From Flaviramulus basaltis (GTDB taxonomy: Bacteria > Bacteroidota > Bacteroidia > Flavobacteriales > Flavobacteriaceae): DNA of 64,000 nt. This document shows positions 1 through 8,280 of this stretch, piece by piece; within the stretch, counting starts at the first letter, position 1, and each line of letters begins with the position of its first letter. The stretch lies in contig NZ_FPKV01000004.1 of the NCBI RefSeq assembly GCF_900114265.1, forward strand, positions 248,001-312,000. Reading direction: 5' to 3'. Below the pieces are notes generated by a model. The model was given only the letters and a program-made list of their open reading frames with translations, made no database searches and was not told the origin of the DNA. A program made the position numbers and the translations under genes.

Positions 1-398
1 ATCAAAAAACGACTAGTACAGATTCAATTTTGAAAGAGGAATTAAAAGGTTTAGAAGAAAAATATACTATTGACCAAGGTTTTGATTTTATAATGAATGA
101 AGAATTAAATGATATTTCATACAAACAGGGAAATAAACACAAACATTTATTCTTATATGACGAAGATGATAAATCTATACTTAATGCCTTTGAAATTAAT
201 GATCTATCATCTATTGATAATAAAAAATTACTCGGTAAATTCTATTCAGCTCTACCGTTTAGAGTATCTGATATTGTCGACCTTTTTGTATTTGGAAGAT
301 TAGATTATGACGAAATAGCAAAAGTAAAAAACATTGAAACTAATCGAGTAACACGTATATTAACACTTTCTATAGAGGCTTTAAAAAATAATATATAA
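1..398 (+). CDS. Sigma-70-like protein, C-terminal part (5' end outside window)
   Basis: The reading frame is open to the left window edge, so the first possible start in view (TTG at 30) is probably internal and the gene is partial. The last ~50 residues (LPFRVSDIVDLFVFGRLDYD, then an EIAKVKN helix and VTRILTLSIEALK) resemble the helix-turn-helix of sigma-70 region 4, which reads the -35 promoter element. The acidic middle part is not recognisable to me. The gene converges on pabB with only two bases between stop codons. Whether it is a true sigma factor or another region-4-like DNA-binding protein depends on the missing N-terminus. Confidence 0.55.
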   Translation, partial: QKTTSTDSILKEELKGLEEKYTIDQGFDFIMNEELNDISYKQGNKHKHLFLYDEDDKSILNAFEINDLSSIDNKKLLGKFYSALPFRVSDIVDLFVFGRLDYDEIAKVKNIETNRVTRILTLSIEALKNNI

Positions 399-400
399 AC

Positions 401-1693
401 CTAGTTTTCTAAAACCGTTCGCATGGCTTTTGCTTTAACAAGGCATTCCTCATACTCTTGTAAAGGATTACTTTTTGATGTAATAGCACCGCCAACAGAG
501 TAAGAAACGTACTTTTTTGTTTCATTATAGAGTATACTTCTAATAACGACGTTAAAATCAAAATCGCCTTTTGGTGAAAAATACCCAACAGAACCAGAGT
601 AGAGTCCGCGCTTTGTTTCTTCTAAATTTTCAATAATTTTCATTGCTGAAATTTTAGGAGCACCCGTCATGCTTCCCATTGGGAATGTACTTTTTATGAC
701 ATCAACAGGATGTGTGGTTTCTTTAATTTTTGAAGTCACGGTCGATATCATTTGATGCACTTGGTCAAACGTATAAATCTTGCATAACTCCTCAACCTTT
801 ATACTTCCTTTTATAGCTGTTTTAGATAGATCGTTTCGCACCAAATCTACAATCATAATATTCTCACTACGCTCCTTTTCATCATTTAATAAATTTGATT
901 TTAGCAACTCATCTTCTTCTAAATTACTTGATCGTTTTGCAGTACCTTTTATAGGTTGTGAAATAATGGTTTCTTTTTCCTTTTTTAAATAACGCTCTGG
1001 TGAAGCCGATAATAAATACTTATCGTAATACTTAAAAAACGTAGCAAAAGGCGGGTTTGAAATCGCATTAAGTTTAGTATAAGTTTCTAATGGGTTTATA
1101 TCTGTATCTTCAGCATAAAACTCCTGACAAAAATTAGCTTCATAAATATCACCTCTGTGTATATGAGCCAACATATTATTCACTTTTTCGAAGTATTCAT
1201 CTTTGTGAATGCGAAGTTTTATTTTAATATCATTTGATTGGTTACTACTTTGTAATTCATCGTAATTATTAATCTTTTTTAAATCATCTTCAAGTTCATC
1301 TTTAACACCCTTTAAATATTGAATTTCAACTTGATTATCTTTTATTAAAAACAGCTTTTTAGGTTGAAAAAAATATAAATCTGGAAATCCTAAACCATCA
1401 AAATTACTGGACTTTAAATCTTCTACATCATTTTTTAAATCGTAGGTTAAATAACCAAAAATCCAATCGTTAGTAAGAGTTTGATATTCCTTTAATTTTT
1501 CAAAACTTTGGTAATAATCGGTTTGAATACTTGTAAAGGCATCAACCGCTAAAACGGCATCGTAATTAGCGTATTTTTGAGAGTAATTATTAGAATCTAA
1601 CCAAACAACGTCATCAAATTGCTGCGCCCAAATCAGTAATTGATTTTTAAATAATTTGGTGTTTTTAAGACTATGAATATGTTTTGTTCTCAA
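401..1693 (-). CDS. pabB: Aminodeoxychorismate synthase component I (PabB)
   Basis: Chorismate-utilising enzyme that makes 4-amino-4-deoxychorismate for folate synthesis with a PabA-type glutaminase. The C-terminal chorismate-binding domain has all family blocks: HRGDIYEANF, PIKGT, DLVRND and GSMTGAPK. The PIKGT lysine (about residue 249) is the PabB signature; anthranilate synthase TrpE has PIAGT there. The frame can be extended to a TTG at 1714, but that codon lies inside a TAnnTTTG -7 box (1712-1719, minus strand), so it should not be transcribed. I prefer the TTG at 1693, giving a protein of about 430 residues starting MRTKHIHS. The N-terminal half is divergent, as is usual for the Bacteroidota version. 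No glutaminase domain is fused. Confidence 0.88.
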   Translation of the reverse strand: MRTKHIHSLKNTKLFKNQLLIWAQQFDDVVWLDSNNYSQKYANYDAVLAVDAFTSIQTDYYQSFEKLKEYQTLTNDWIFGYLTYDLKNDVEDLKSSNFDGLGFPDLYFFQPKKLFLIKDNQVEIQYLKGVKDELEDDLKKINNYDELQSSNQSNDIKIKLRIHKDEYFEKVNNMLAHIHRGDIYEANFCQEFYAEDTDINPLETYTKLNAISNPPFATFFKYYDKYLLSASPERYLKKEKETIISQPIKGTAKRSSNLEEDELLKSNLLNDEKERSENIMIVDLVRNDLSKTAIKGSIKVEELCKIYTFDQVHQMISTVTSKIKETTHPVDVIKSTFPMGSMTGAPKISAMKIIENLEETKRGLYSGSVGYFSPKGDFDFNVVIRSILYNETKKYVSYSVGGAITSKSNPLQEYEECLVKAKAMRTVLEN

Positions 1694-1711
1694 TAAAAAA
1701 GAATTTCGAAG

Positions 1712-1719
1712 CAAAGTTA
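1712..1719 (-). promoter_or_regulatory. -7 box TAACTTTG upstream of pabB
   Basis: On the minus strand the bases read TAACTTTG, an exact match to the Bacteroidota TAnnTTTG element. I see no clear TTG at the -33 position. Its overlap with the longest possible start codon argues for the downstream start at 1693. Confidence 0.5.
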
Positions 1720-1775
1720 CTTAGAATACTTAAAAAATTAAGATTTTTGTACATTAGTTTAAATATACACCTAGC

Positions 1776-2663
1776 ATGCATACATTACAAAATAGTAAAC
1801 TTAAAATAACAGTTAAAAAAGCAGGAGCCGAACTTTGTGAAATTTCTTCAACAAAAAATAACACTCAATTTATGTGGCATGCAGATCCTGATATTTGGGG
1901 TAGTTATGCTCCCAATTTGTTTCCTATTATTGGCGCATTAAAAGAAGACACTTATAATTATGAAGGTGGAACATACTCGCTTCAAAAGCATGGTTTTACT
2001 AGACATAACAAAGACATTATTCTGCACGAACAAACTAAAAATAGTTTAACTTTTAAACTGGTTTACAATAATGCTTTATTAAAAATATATCCTTTTAAAT
2101 TTGAATTTTATATTACTTACACACTTACAGATAATATGATAGAAGTTTTACACACCGTAAAAAACTGCGACACAAAACCTATATATTTTTCAGTTGGCGG
2201 ACACCCTGCATTTAAATGCCCCGTTTTTAAAAATGAAAACTATGAAGATTATTTTTTAGAATTTGAACTTGTTGAAAACTCTAAAAATCATTTAATAAAC
2301 ATGGAAAATGGGCTTATTTCATCTAACACGAAAAACGTTTTTAATAATTCAAATAAAATCCATTTAAAGCATGATTTATTTAATGAAGATGCTTTAGTTT
2401 TTAAAGACATAAAATCTAGAAAAGTAAGTTTAAAAAGTGAACACCTTGGTAATATCTTAACAGTAAGTTACCCAGATTTTAAATATTTAGGTATTTGGGC
2501 AAAACCAAGTGGCGATTATGTTTGTATAGAACCATGGTTAGGCATTGCCGATAGTGAAACTACTAATCAAAACATAAAAGATAAAGAAGGGATTATAACA
2601 TTAGAAGCTGGTAAAACCTTTAAAGCGGCATATACTATTGAAATTGATAATAGCCATTTATAG
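1776..2663 (+). CDS. Aldose 1-epimerase family protein (LacX-like)
   Basis: Mutarotase-fold enzyme likely to interconvert alpha and beta anomers of a sugar or sugar phosphate in the cytoplasm; there is no signal peptide. At 295 residues it has the family length. Visible blocks are FPIIGAL near residues 49-54, KHGF (H72), GGHPAF (H143, the expected proton-donor histidine) and a C-terminal IEPWLGIAD with E252 as the likely catalytic base. It resembles the LacX/YeaD-type branch more than galactose mutarotase GalM, so substrate is open. It is divergent from pabB across about 80 bases and is followed after 45 bases by a helicase gene with its own promoter. Confidence 0.88.
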   Translation: MHTLQNSKLKITVKKAGAELCEISSTKNNTQFMWHADPDIWGSYAPNLFPIIGALKEDTYNYEGGTYSLQKHGFTRHNKDIILHEQTKNSLTFKLVYNNALLKIYPFKFEFYITYTLTDNMIEVLHTVKNCDTKPIYFSVGGHPAFKCPVFKNENYEDYFLEFELVENSKNHLINMENGLISSNTKNVFNNSNKIHLKHDLFNEDALVFKDIKSRKVSLKSEHLGNILTVSYPDFKYLGIWAKPSGDYVCIEPWLGIADSETTNQNIKDKEGIITLEAGKTFKAAYTIEIDNSHL

Positions 2664-2682
2664 TAAAATAGAATAATAAGCT

Positions 2683-2690
2683 TAACTTTG
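2683..2690 (+). promoter_or_regulatory. -7 box TAACTTTG for the DEAD-box helicase
   Basis: Exact TAnnTTTG match, 18 bases before the GTG start at 2709. No convincing -33 TTG is visible, as at many sites in this window. Confidence 0.5.
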
Positions 2691-2708
2691 CCAGCAAAAT
2701 AGCACACT

Positions 2709-4058
2709 GTGACTTTTAACGACTTAAATTTAAATACGCCTCTTTACAACGCCTTAAACGATTTAGGGTTTACAACACCAACACCCATTCAAGCGGAAGC
2801 TTTTAATGTGGTGAGTTCTGGTAAAGACATGGTTGGTATAGCACAAACAGGTACTGGTAAAACCTTTGGTTATATGCTGCCTATTTTAAAAAATTTAAAA
2901 TTTTCTACGCAAGAAAACCCGCGTGTTTTAGTTCTTGTACCTACACGAGAATTGGTCGTTCAAGTCGTTGAAGAGATTGAAAAGCTTTCAAAATATATAA
3001 ACAATAGGGTTTTAGGTGTTTACGGTGGCACTAATATTAATACACAAAAAAAAGCTATAGCTGAAGGTATTGATATTTTAGTAGCAACACCTGGAAGGCT
3101 TTACGATTTAGCAGTAAGTCGTGTTTTACAATTAAAATCCATTCAAAAATTAGTGATTGATGAAGTTGATGTGATGCTAGATTTAGGCTTTAAACACCAA
3201 CTTATTAACATTTTTGATATCCTTCCTCCAAAACGCCAAAACATTATGTTTTCGGCAACAATGACGCAAGATGTAGATGTTTTAATAAATGAGTTTTTTA
3301 AAAGTCCAGAACGCGTATCTATTGCTGTATCTGGAACACCGCTCGAAAACATTGAACAATCGCGTTACAATGTGCCTAATTTTTATACGAAAGTTAATCT
3401 GTTAACGCATATATTAAACGACACCGAAAAGTTTAATAAAGTTTTAATTTTTGTAGCTTATAAACGAATGGCAGACCGTTTGTTTGAGAAGTTAGACGAA
3501 CATTTTAAAGAAGAATTATGCGTAATTCACTCCAATAAAACACAAAATTACCGTTTACGTAGCATTGAGCAATTTAGAGCAGGCGAAAACCGAATTTTAG
3601 TGGCTACCGATGTTATGGCACGTGGTTTAGATATTGATAATATATCGCATGTTATAAATTTTGATACACCAGATTACCCAGAAAACTACATGCATCGTAT
3701 TGGTAGAACAGGTCGTGCAGAACGCAAAGGGGAAGCGCTTATTTTTTCTACTAAAAAAGAACAAGAAGCCATAGAGCGCATTGAAACATTAATGCAAATG
3801 CCAATTCCGTTTTTAGACATTCCTGAATCTGTTGAGATTTCTACAGAACTTATTGAAGAAGAACGTCCGCAAATAAAAGAACATTACAATCCTACTAAAC
3901 TTAAAGATGAAGATGCTCCCGGACCAGCGTTTCATGACAAATCTGACAAAAACTCCAAAGAAAATTTAGGTGGTTCTTATAAATTTAAAATTGCTGCTAA
4001 GTACAAGAAGCCTAAAACAAGAGGCGATAAAAATTACAACAAACGGAATAAGAAATAG
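2709..4058 (+). CDS. DEAD-box ATP-dependent RNA helicase (DEVD variant)
   Basis: RNA-unwinding helicase, probably for ribosome assembly or mRNA turnover. Motifs in order: Q-motif (TPTPIQAEA, residues 23-31), Walker A AQTGTGKT (45-52), PTREL (78-82), TPGR (127-130), motif II DEVD (151-154), SAT (182-184), then the second RecA domain with ATDVMARGLDID and HRIGRTGRA. The third residue of motif II is Val instead of Ala; the catalytic D, E and D are kept, so ATPase activity should be retained. After about residue 385 there is a lysine-rich tail, typical of RNA-contact extensions. The start is GTG, chosen because it precedes the conserved MTFNDLNL opening and follows a -7 box. It has no obvious operon partner. 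Confidence 0.93.
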   Translation: MTFNDLNLNTPLYNALNDLGFTTPTPIQAEAFNVVSSGKDMVGIAQTGTGKTFGYMLPILKNLKFSTQENPRVLVLVPTRELVVQVVEEIEKLSKYINNRVLGVYGGTNINTQKKAIAEGIDILVATPGRLYDLAVSRVLQLKSIQKLVIDEVDVMLDLGFKHQLINIFDILPPKRQNIMFSATMTQDVDVLINEFFKSPERVSIAVSGTPLENIEQSRYNVPNFYTKVNLLTHILNDTEKFNKVLIFVAYKRMADRLFEKLDEHFKEELCVIHSNKTQNYRLRSIEQFRAGENRILVATDVMARGLDIDNISHVINFDTPDYPENYMHRIGRTGRAERKGEALIFSTKKEQEAIERIETLMQMPIPFLDIPESVEISTELIEEERPQIKEHYNPTKLKDEDAPGPAFHDKSDKNSKENLGGSYKFKIAAKYKKPKTRGDKNYNKRNKK

Positions 4059-4136
4059 TAATAGCTATCATTAAGCTTATCGGTTCAAGAATTTATAAAA
4101 GAGTGCTAATTCAATCCATTTCTTTGTAGAGAATTC

Positions 4137-4144
4137 TATCTTTG
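4137..4144 (+). promoter_or_regulatory. -7 box TATCTTTG for the radical SAM gene
   Basis: Exact TAnnTTTG match ending four bases before the ATG at 4149, implying a very short or absent 5' leader. Confidence 0.5.
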
Positions 4145-4148
4145 CATT

Positions 4149-6041
4149 ATGCAATCCAAAATCCTTTTTATTACGCCACCGTTTACTCAGTTAAACACCG
4201 CTTATCCGGCAACTGCTTATCTAAAAGGGTTTCTGGAAGAACATGAAATATCTGTTCATCATTGCGATTTAAGTATTGAGCTGTTTACGTCCATTTTTAC
4301 TAGTGATTTTCTGCGTTCTGTATTTCAAGAAGCTGAGGAATTGGAGAATTATCATTATCCCGAGGTTTGTAAAATGAAAACCCAGTACATTTCAAGTGTT
4401 GATTTGGTTATTGGATTTCTTCAAAAACAGGATATTAAAACGGCAAACAAAATATTAGACCCTAATTTCTTACCACTAGGACATCGATTATCGAAAGTTA
4501 ATACCAAAATAAAATGGGAACTTGGTGATGCTGGCGTTATAGACAAAGCAAAGCATCATGCCACACTTTTTATTGAAGAAATAGGCGATTTTATTCAAGC
4601 GAATGTTGATGAGTTTTTTGCATTTACGCGATATGCCGAACAAATTGCGACTTCAGCAAGTAGTTTTGATGATTTAGATGAATTTTTAAGTTACCAAGCT
4701 ACCCTCATTGAAGAGAAAATGCTAGATATTCTAGTTGCTCAAATTGAAAACCATACGCCTAATTTAGTTTGCTTTACAATTCCTTTTCCAGGAAATTTAT
4801 TTGCTGCTTTACGCTGTTCTCAGTTTATTAAACAGCTTTTTCCTAGCATTCATATAGCCTTTGGCGGAGGTTACTGTAACACAGAGTTACGCTCTCTTAA
4901 AGATTCAAGAATTTTTGAATTTGTCGATTTTATATCATTGGATGATGGTGAAGGTCCTTTACTAAAAATAGTTAACTATCTTGAAAATAAGGTTACTGTA
5001 AATGAACTGGAAAGAACCTTTGTACTAGAAAACAAACAAGTGGTTTACAAGGATAAAATTCCAAACACCATTTACCATCATAAAAACTTACCTGCACCAA
5101 ATTATTCAGGATTACCGTTTAATAAATATGTGTCTTTTCTAGATGTTGTAAACCCCATGCACCGTATGTGGACGGATGCTAGATGGAATAAACTCACTAT
5201 TTCTCATGGGTGTTATTGGAAACAATGTTCGTTTTGCGATGTGAGTTTAGATTATATTGGCAATTACCAAAATACGACAGCAGCCGATTTAGTAGATAAA
5301 ATTGAGAAAATAATAAAAGACACAGGCATTACTGGTTTTCATTTTGTAGATGAAGCAGCTCCGCCTAAAATGTTAAGAGCTTTATCTTATGCATTAATTG
5401 AAAGAAACGTAACCATTTCTTGGTGGACGAACATTCGATTCGAGAAAACATTCGATTTTGAATTATGCGAGCTCATGGCAAAATCGGGATGTATTGCTGT
5501 AACGGGTGGTTTAGAAGTCGCCTCAGACAGATTATTATCTAAGATGAAAAAAGGCGTTGATATTGCACAAGTGACTAGAGTAACGCATCATTTTTCTGAA
5601 AACAACATCATGGTTCATGCGTATCTTATGTATGGATTTCCCACCGAAACAGAACAAGAAACTATAGACTCTCTCGAGGTTGTAAGGCAATTATTTGAGA
5701 AAAACTGTATTCAGTCTGCATTTTGGCACCAATTCACAACAACTATTCATAGTCCAATTGGTAAGAACCCAGAAGCATTTGGAATAAAAATAACTGGACC
5801 TGTTTTTGAAGGTTTTGCTCAAAACGATTTATATCACGAAGATTCTCAAGGAGCCGATCATACTAAATACACAAAAGGGTTAAACCTTGCATTACATAAC
5901 TATTTAAATAAAGCAGGGTTTGAAGAAGCATTGCAAAACTGGTTCGACTTCCCTATTCCTCCAACCAAACATTCTAAAGACCTAATCGAAAGTTTTTTAT
6001 CTGAAATTACTAGTCAAAAGGTAACACCAACTCAATTATAG
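4149..6041 (+). CDS. B12-binding domain / radical SAM protein
   Basis: 630-residue protein with the architecture of cobalamin-binding radical SAM enzymes. The N-terminus (ILFITPPFTQLNTAYPATAY) and residues 200-275 (PNLVCFTIPFPGN, IAFGGGYCN, DGEGP) look like the Rossmann-type B12 domain. The radical SAM core follows, with Fe-S cysteines at C355, C360 and C363 in GCYWKQCSFC. This is CX4CX2C, not the usual CX3CX2C. Further on are HFVDEAAPP, GGLEVASDRLL and YLMYGFPTETEQET, typical of the TIM barrel and SAM site. Substrate is unknown: methyltransferase, peptide-modifying or other chemistry are all possible, and no precursor-peptide gene is evident nearby. It stands alone, with an AT-rich non-coding stretch downstream. 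Confidence 0.85.
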   Translation: MQSKILFITPPFTQLNTAYPATAYLKGFLEEHEISVHHCDLSIELFTSIFTSDFLRSVFQEAEELENYHYPEVCKMKTQYISSVDLVIGFLQKQDIKTANKILDPNFLPLGHRLSKVNTKIKWELGDAGVIDKAKHHATLFIEEIGDFIQANVDEFFAFTRYAEQIATSASSFDDLDEFLSYQATLIEEKMLDILVAQIENHTPNLVCFTIPFPGNLFAALRCSQFIKQLFPSIHIAFGGGYCNTELRSLKDSRIFEFVDFISLDDGEGPLLKIVNYLENKVTVNELERTFVLENKQVVYKDKIPNTIYHHKNLPAPNYSGLPFNKYVSFLDVVNPMHRMWTDARWNKLTISHGCYWKQCSFCDVSLDYIGNYQNTTAADLVDKIEKIIKDTGITGFHFVDEAAPPKMLRALSYALIERNVTISWWTNIRFEKTFDFELCELMAKSGCIAVTGGLEVASDRLLSKMKKGVDIAQVTRVTHHFSENNIMVHAYLMYGFPTETEQETIDSLEVVRQLFEKNCIQSAFWHQFTTTIHSPIGKNPEAFGIKITGPVFEGFAQNDLYHEDSQGADHTKYTKGLNLALHNYLNKAGFEEALQNWFDFPIPPTKHSKDLIESFLSEITSQKVTPTQL

Positions 6042-6284
6042 TTGCCTTTAAAAAAGGGTTTAAATATAATACCAATAGATGCCAATTATTTGGAATAAGT
6101 TAATTGTTCTCTTACTATATTTATTTTTAAGGTCAGCTTTTTATATTCTAATAAATATAAAACCTAGTACTAAAATTAACATTAAGAATAACAAGTAATT
6201 AAACACTACAGCAAAAGTTACAAACTTTAGTTCTAAATGTTTATAAATAAGCAAATTACACTTTATTTAATAGTTGAAATCAGT
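6042..6284. other. Non-coding stretch before small-RNA unit 1
   Basis: About 240 AT-rich bases with no supported reading frame. Just after the radical SAM stop is a weak CCTTT/AAGGG stem without a good T-run. I see nothing else definite until the operator at 6285. Confidence 0.4.
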
Positions 6285-6345
6285 GATTTATGTAAATCAA
6301 TCCAATAAAGGTGTAATTAAATTTATAATTTTATAATTATCTTTA
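6285..6345 (+). promoter_or_regulatory. Promoter and palindromic operator of small-RNA unit 1
   Basis: Operator-like palindrome GATTTA-TG-TAAATC at 6285-6298 and -7-like box TATCTTTA at 6338-6345 (last base differs from TAnnTTTG). The palindrome centre is 46.5 bases before the box, placing it near -60 relative to the predicted start of transcription, where class I Crp/Fnr-type activators bind. The same layout with identical spacing recurs at 8094-8154, and about 54 of 65 bases match between the two by eye. Confidence 0.55.
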
Positions 6346-6349
6346 AAGT

Positions 6350-6439
6350 GTTTGGTTAGTAGTTAGTTAGTTAGAAAAATCCTTAAGAATATTCTAAACT
6401 AGCATTTTGAAAGCAGACTTAAATGTCTGCTTTTTTTTT
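6350..6439 (+). ncRNA. Candidate small RNA 1
   Basis: Predicted transcript of about 90 bases from the promoter at 6338 to a clear intrinsic terminator: stem AAGCAGAC/GTCTGCTT (6411-6432) followed by nine T. The body carries a run of TTAG repeats (6355-6374) and the short palindrome AGAATATTCT. There is no convincing start codon with ribosome site, so a peptide is unlikely. It lies 220 bases upstream of the cupin gene but the terminator separates them. Function unknown. Confidence 0.5.
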
Positions 6440-6657
6440 GATTATTTATTTATCGATTTAAAAGATGTAGTTCATACTGAAAACATTTAATTATAGAGGA
6501 GTAAAAATTGCAAACGTTTCGCATATCTTAAAAAACTCATTTTAAATACCAATATAATCATAAAATAAAATTACCTTGCTTTAGATCTAATGTATAAATA
6601 GTATGCACACATTAGTATAGAATAGTACATATTATTAATATATAAGACAAATATACT
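6440..6657. other. Non-coding leader region of the cupin gene
   Basis: About 220 bases between the terminator of small RNA 1 and the cupin start. A GAGGAG followed by TTG near 6497-6510 would open only a seven-codon frame and is not called. No strong promoter match seen. Confidence 0.3.
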
Positions 6658-7011
6658 ATGAAAAAAAATGGCTTTGAAATGGAGAAAGCAATTCCCCATA
6701 TTATTGTAGAAATCATAGAATATTTGCCTAATGCAGTGGTGAGTAAGACTATTATCAAAAAAATTAGTGGGAATATTACAGCTGTGTCATTTGACACTGG
6801 TGAAGAACTACCAGAAAAAATATCTCCTTTTGATACGTATATTCAAATTATAGATGGTACTGCGAATCTTACTATTAACAAAAAAGAATACCAACTAAGT
6901 CTTGGTGAAGGTCTTATTATTCCTGGTAACCAATCACACCACTTTACAGCCAACGAACAATTTAAGATGATATCAACCGTAATAAAAAGCGGTTATGAAG
7001 AATTTGATTAG
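6658..7011 (+). CDS. Small cupin-domain protein
   Basis: Single-domain cupin of 117 residues, cytoplasmic. The beta-barrel motifs are recognisable: SPFDTYIQIIDGTANLTINK, then GEGLIIPGNQSHHFTA, where the two adjacent histidines could be metal ligands, although the first cupin motif lacks the classical HxH pair. The frame allows a start at ATG 6658 or at ATG 6679 (MEKAIPHIIVEI); the second matches what I remember of related flavobacterial proteins, the first is kept as the longest. Enzymatic function unknown; it may be a small sensor or isomerase. Together with the AraC gene 440 bases downstream it sits between the two candidate small RNAs, which suggests a shared stress or redox regulon. Confidence 0.75.
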   Translation: MKKNGFEMEKAIPHIIVEIIEYLPNAVVSKTIIKKISGNITAVSFDTGEELPEKISPFDTYIQIIDGTANLTINKKEYQLSLGEGLIIPGNQSHHFTANEQFKMISTVIKSGYEEFD

Positions 7012-7448
7012 TTATTGATTTTTAACCCATTATAATTTAAAAAATCTTATTTATTTAACTTTTATATGAAGTTTTAAACTTCACTTAATAAAATATTATT
7101 GTATCTTATACATACATATAAAAGACATTTAAAAAGTTATATACTAAAAAAAATCAATTTCAAATTTGAAAGCAAATTAAGCTTTATCGAAAAAAAATAA
7201 AACACACAATGTTTTTTGTGAGGTGCGGTAGCATTAAGAATTAAATAAGTTTAAAGTCTTCTTTTTAAAAGGTTTTTTAGTTAAATAGATATTCATCGTA
7301 ATGTATAATTCCAAACTACTTCATAAACACATAACATTTTGTAATATAGTTGTAAACTCTCAAACAATTAATTACAATCAAAATAAAATTACAGGCATAA
7401 TTTTAACCTCTAATCTATTAAAACTGTATATCCAATAAAAACTATCAC
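7012..7448. other. 437-base non-coding stretch between cupin and AraC genes
   Basis: Very AT-rich. The only less AT-rich patch is around 7218-7236 (GTGAGGTGCGGTAGC), followed by a T-rich region (7257-7282) that could end a transcript, but no clear stem is seen. No copy of the GATTTA-TG-TAAATC palindrome here. Confidence 0.3.
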
Positions 7449-8009
7449 ATGAAACTATATATAAAGTATATGGTAAGTTTGAGATGTAAACTTTTGGTGA
7501 AGCAAGAGTTAGAAAGACTTGGCCTACATTATACTAGAATTGACCTTGGTGTGATTGAAATTTTAGAAACTATTAATGAACAAAAAAAGAGAGAATTAAA
7601 AAGTAATTTAGCAACTTCTGGTTTAGAATTACTTGATGATAAAAGGAACATTCTTATTGACAGAATAAAAAATGTTATTATAGAAATGATTCATTATACA
7701 GATGAAGTGCCAAAAGTGAACTATTCCGAATATATAAGTGAAAAACTTAGCTATGACTACACATATCTTTCCAACTTATTTTCTGAGGTTAAAGGAATAA
7801 CTATACAACATTTCATTATAAAACATAAGATTGAAAGAGCCAAGGAACTTATACTTTATGACCAATTAAATCTCACCGAAATATCTCATATATTACATTA
7901 CAGCAGTGTTGGTCATTTATCTTATCAATTTAAAAAAGTAACAGGACATACGCCTTCTTACTATAAAAAAATAGGAAAGAAAAGAAAGAATAATTTAGAA
8001 AACCTTTAA
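7449..8009 (+). CDS. Short AraC-family transcriptional regulator
   Basis: 186-residue DNA-binding protein. Residues about 75-175 form the AraC double helix-turn-helix: YISEKLSYDYTYLSNLFSEV for the first helices, then LNLTEISHILHYSSVGHLSY and QFKKVTGHTPSYYKK for the second. The N-terminal ~70 residues (MKLYIKYMVSLRCKLLVKQE onward) are a short alpha/beta segment, much smaller than the usual sugar-binding arm, so ligand sensing, if any, differs from classical AraC. The long non-coding regions on both sides and the neighbouring cupin suggest it regulates this island, but no binding site can be assigned. Confidence 0.85.
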   Translation: MKLYIKYMVSLRCKLLVKQELERLGLHYTRIDLGVIEILETINEQKKRELKSNLATSGLELLDDKRNILIDRIKNVIIEMIHYTDEVPKVNYSEYISEKLSYDYTYLSNLFSEVKGITIQHFIIKHKIERAKELILYDQLNLTEISHILHYSSVGHLSYQFKKVTGHTPSYYKKIGKKRKNNLENL

Positions 8010-8093
8010 CAACAGTTATTGATTAAACTGCGCTTAAACTAAAAAAACGAATCATTTAGTAAACAATTCTTTTTTAACATAATCAAAATCTGT

Positions 8094-8154
8094 GATTTAT
8101 GTAAATCTATCCAATAAGTATGTAAATTAATTTATTATTTCTTAATTACCTTTA
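8094..8154 (+). promoter_or_regulatory. Promoter and palindromic operator of small-RNA unit 2
   Basis: Second copy of the GATTTA-TG-TAAATC palindrome (8094-8107) with box TACCTTTA (8147-8154). The centre-to-box distance is 46.5 bases, exactly as in unit 1, and the intervening ATCCAATAA and ATGTAA/GTGTAA segments are also shared. Confidence 0.55.
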
Positions 8155-8158
8155 TATC

Positions 8159-8280
8159 AAATAATTAAGTCTAATTAATTTAAGGGAAATTAATTAGTTA
8201 AGAGAGAGTCCAAATGAGGAACCTTTAATCTTATTTGGTTTTAAAAAGAAAAAGCAGATTCTAAACTCTGCTTTTTCTTA
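8159..8280 (+). ncRNA. Candidate small RNA 2 with three stem-loops
   Basis: Predicted transcript of about 120 bases with three hairpins: a perfect 11-bp stem CTAATTAATTT/AAATTAATTAG (8171-8197, loop AAGGG); CCAAAT/ATTTGG (8210-8238, loop containing GAGGAACC); and a terminator AAAAGCAGA/TCTGCTTTT ending in a T-rich tail (8249-8279). Purine-rich loops resembling Shine-Dalgarno sequence could pair with mRNAs or proteins. The promoter matches that of unit 1 but the transcribed body does not, apart from the AGCAGA terminator stem. No coding frame is supported. Confidence 0.55.

Noticed and set aside
6612-6797. Minus-strand hydrophobic 61-residue frame before and over the cupin gene
   Set aside because: Overlaps the start of the well-supported cupin gene; the hydrophobic look follows from AT-rich codons.
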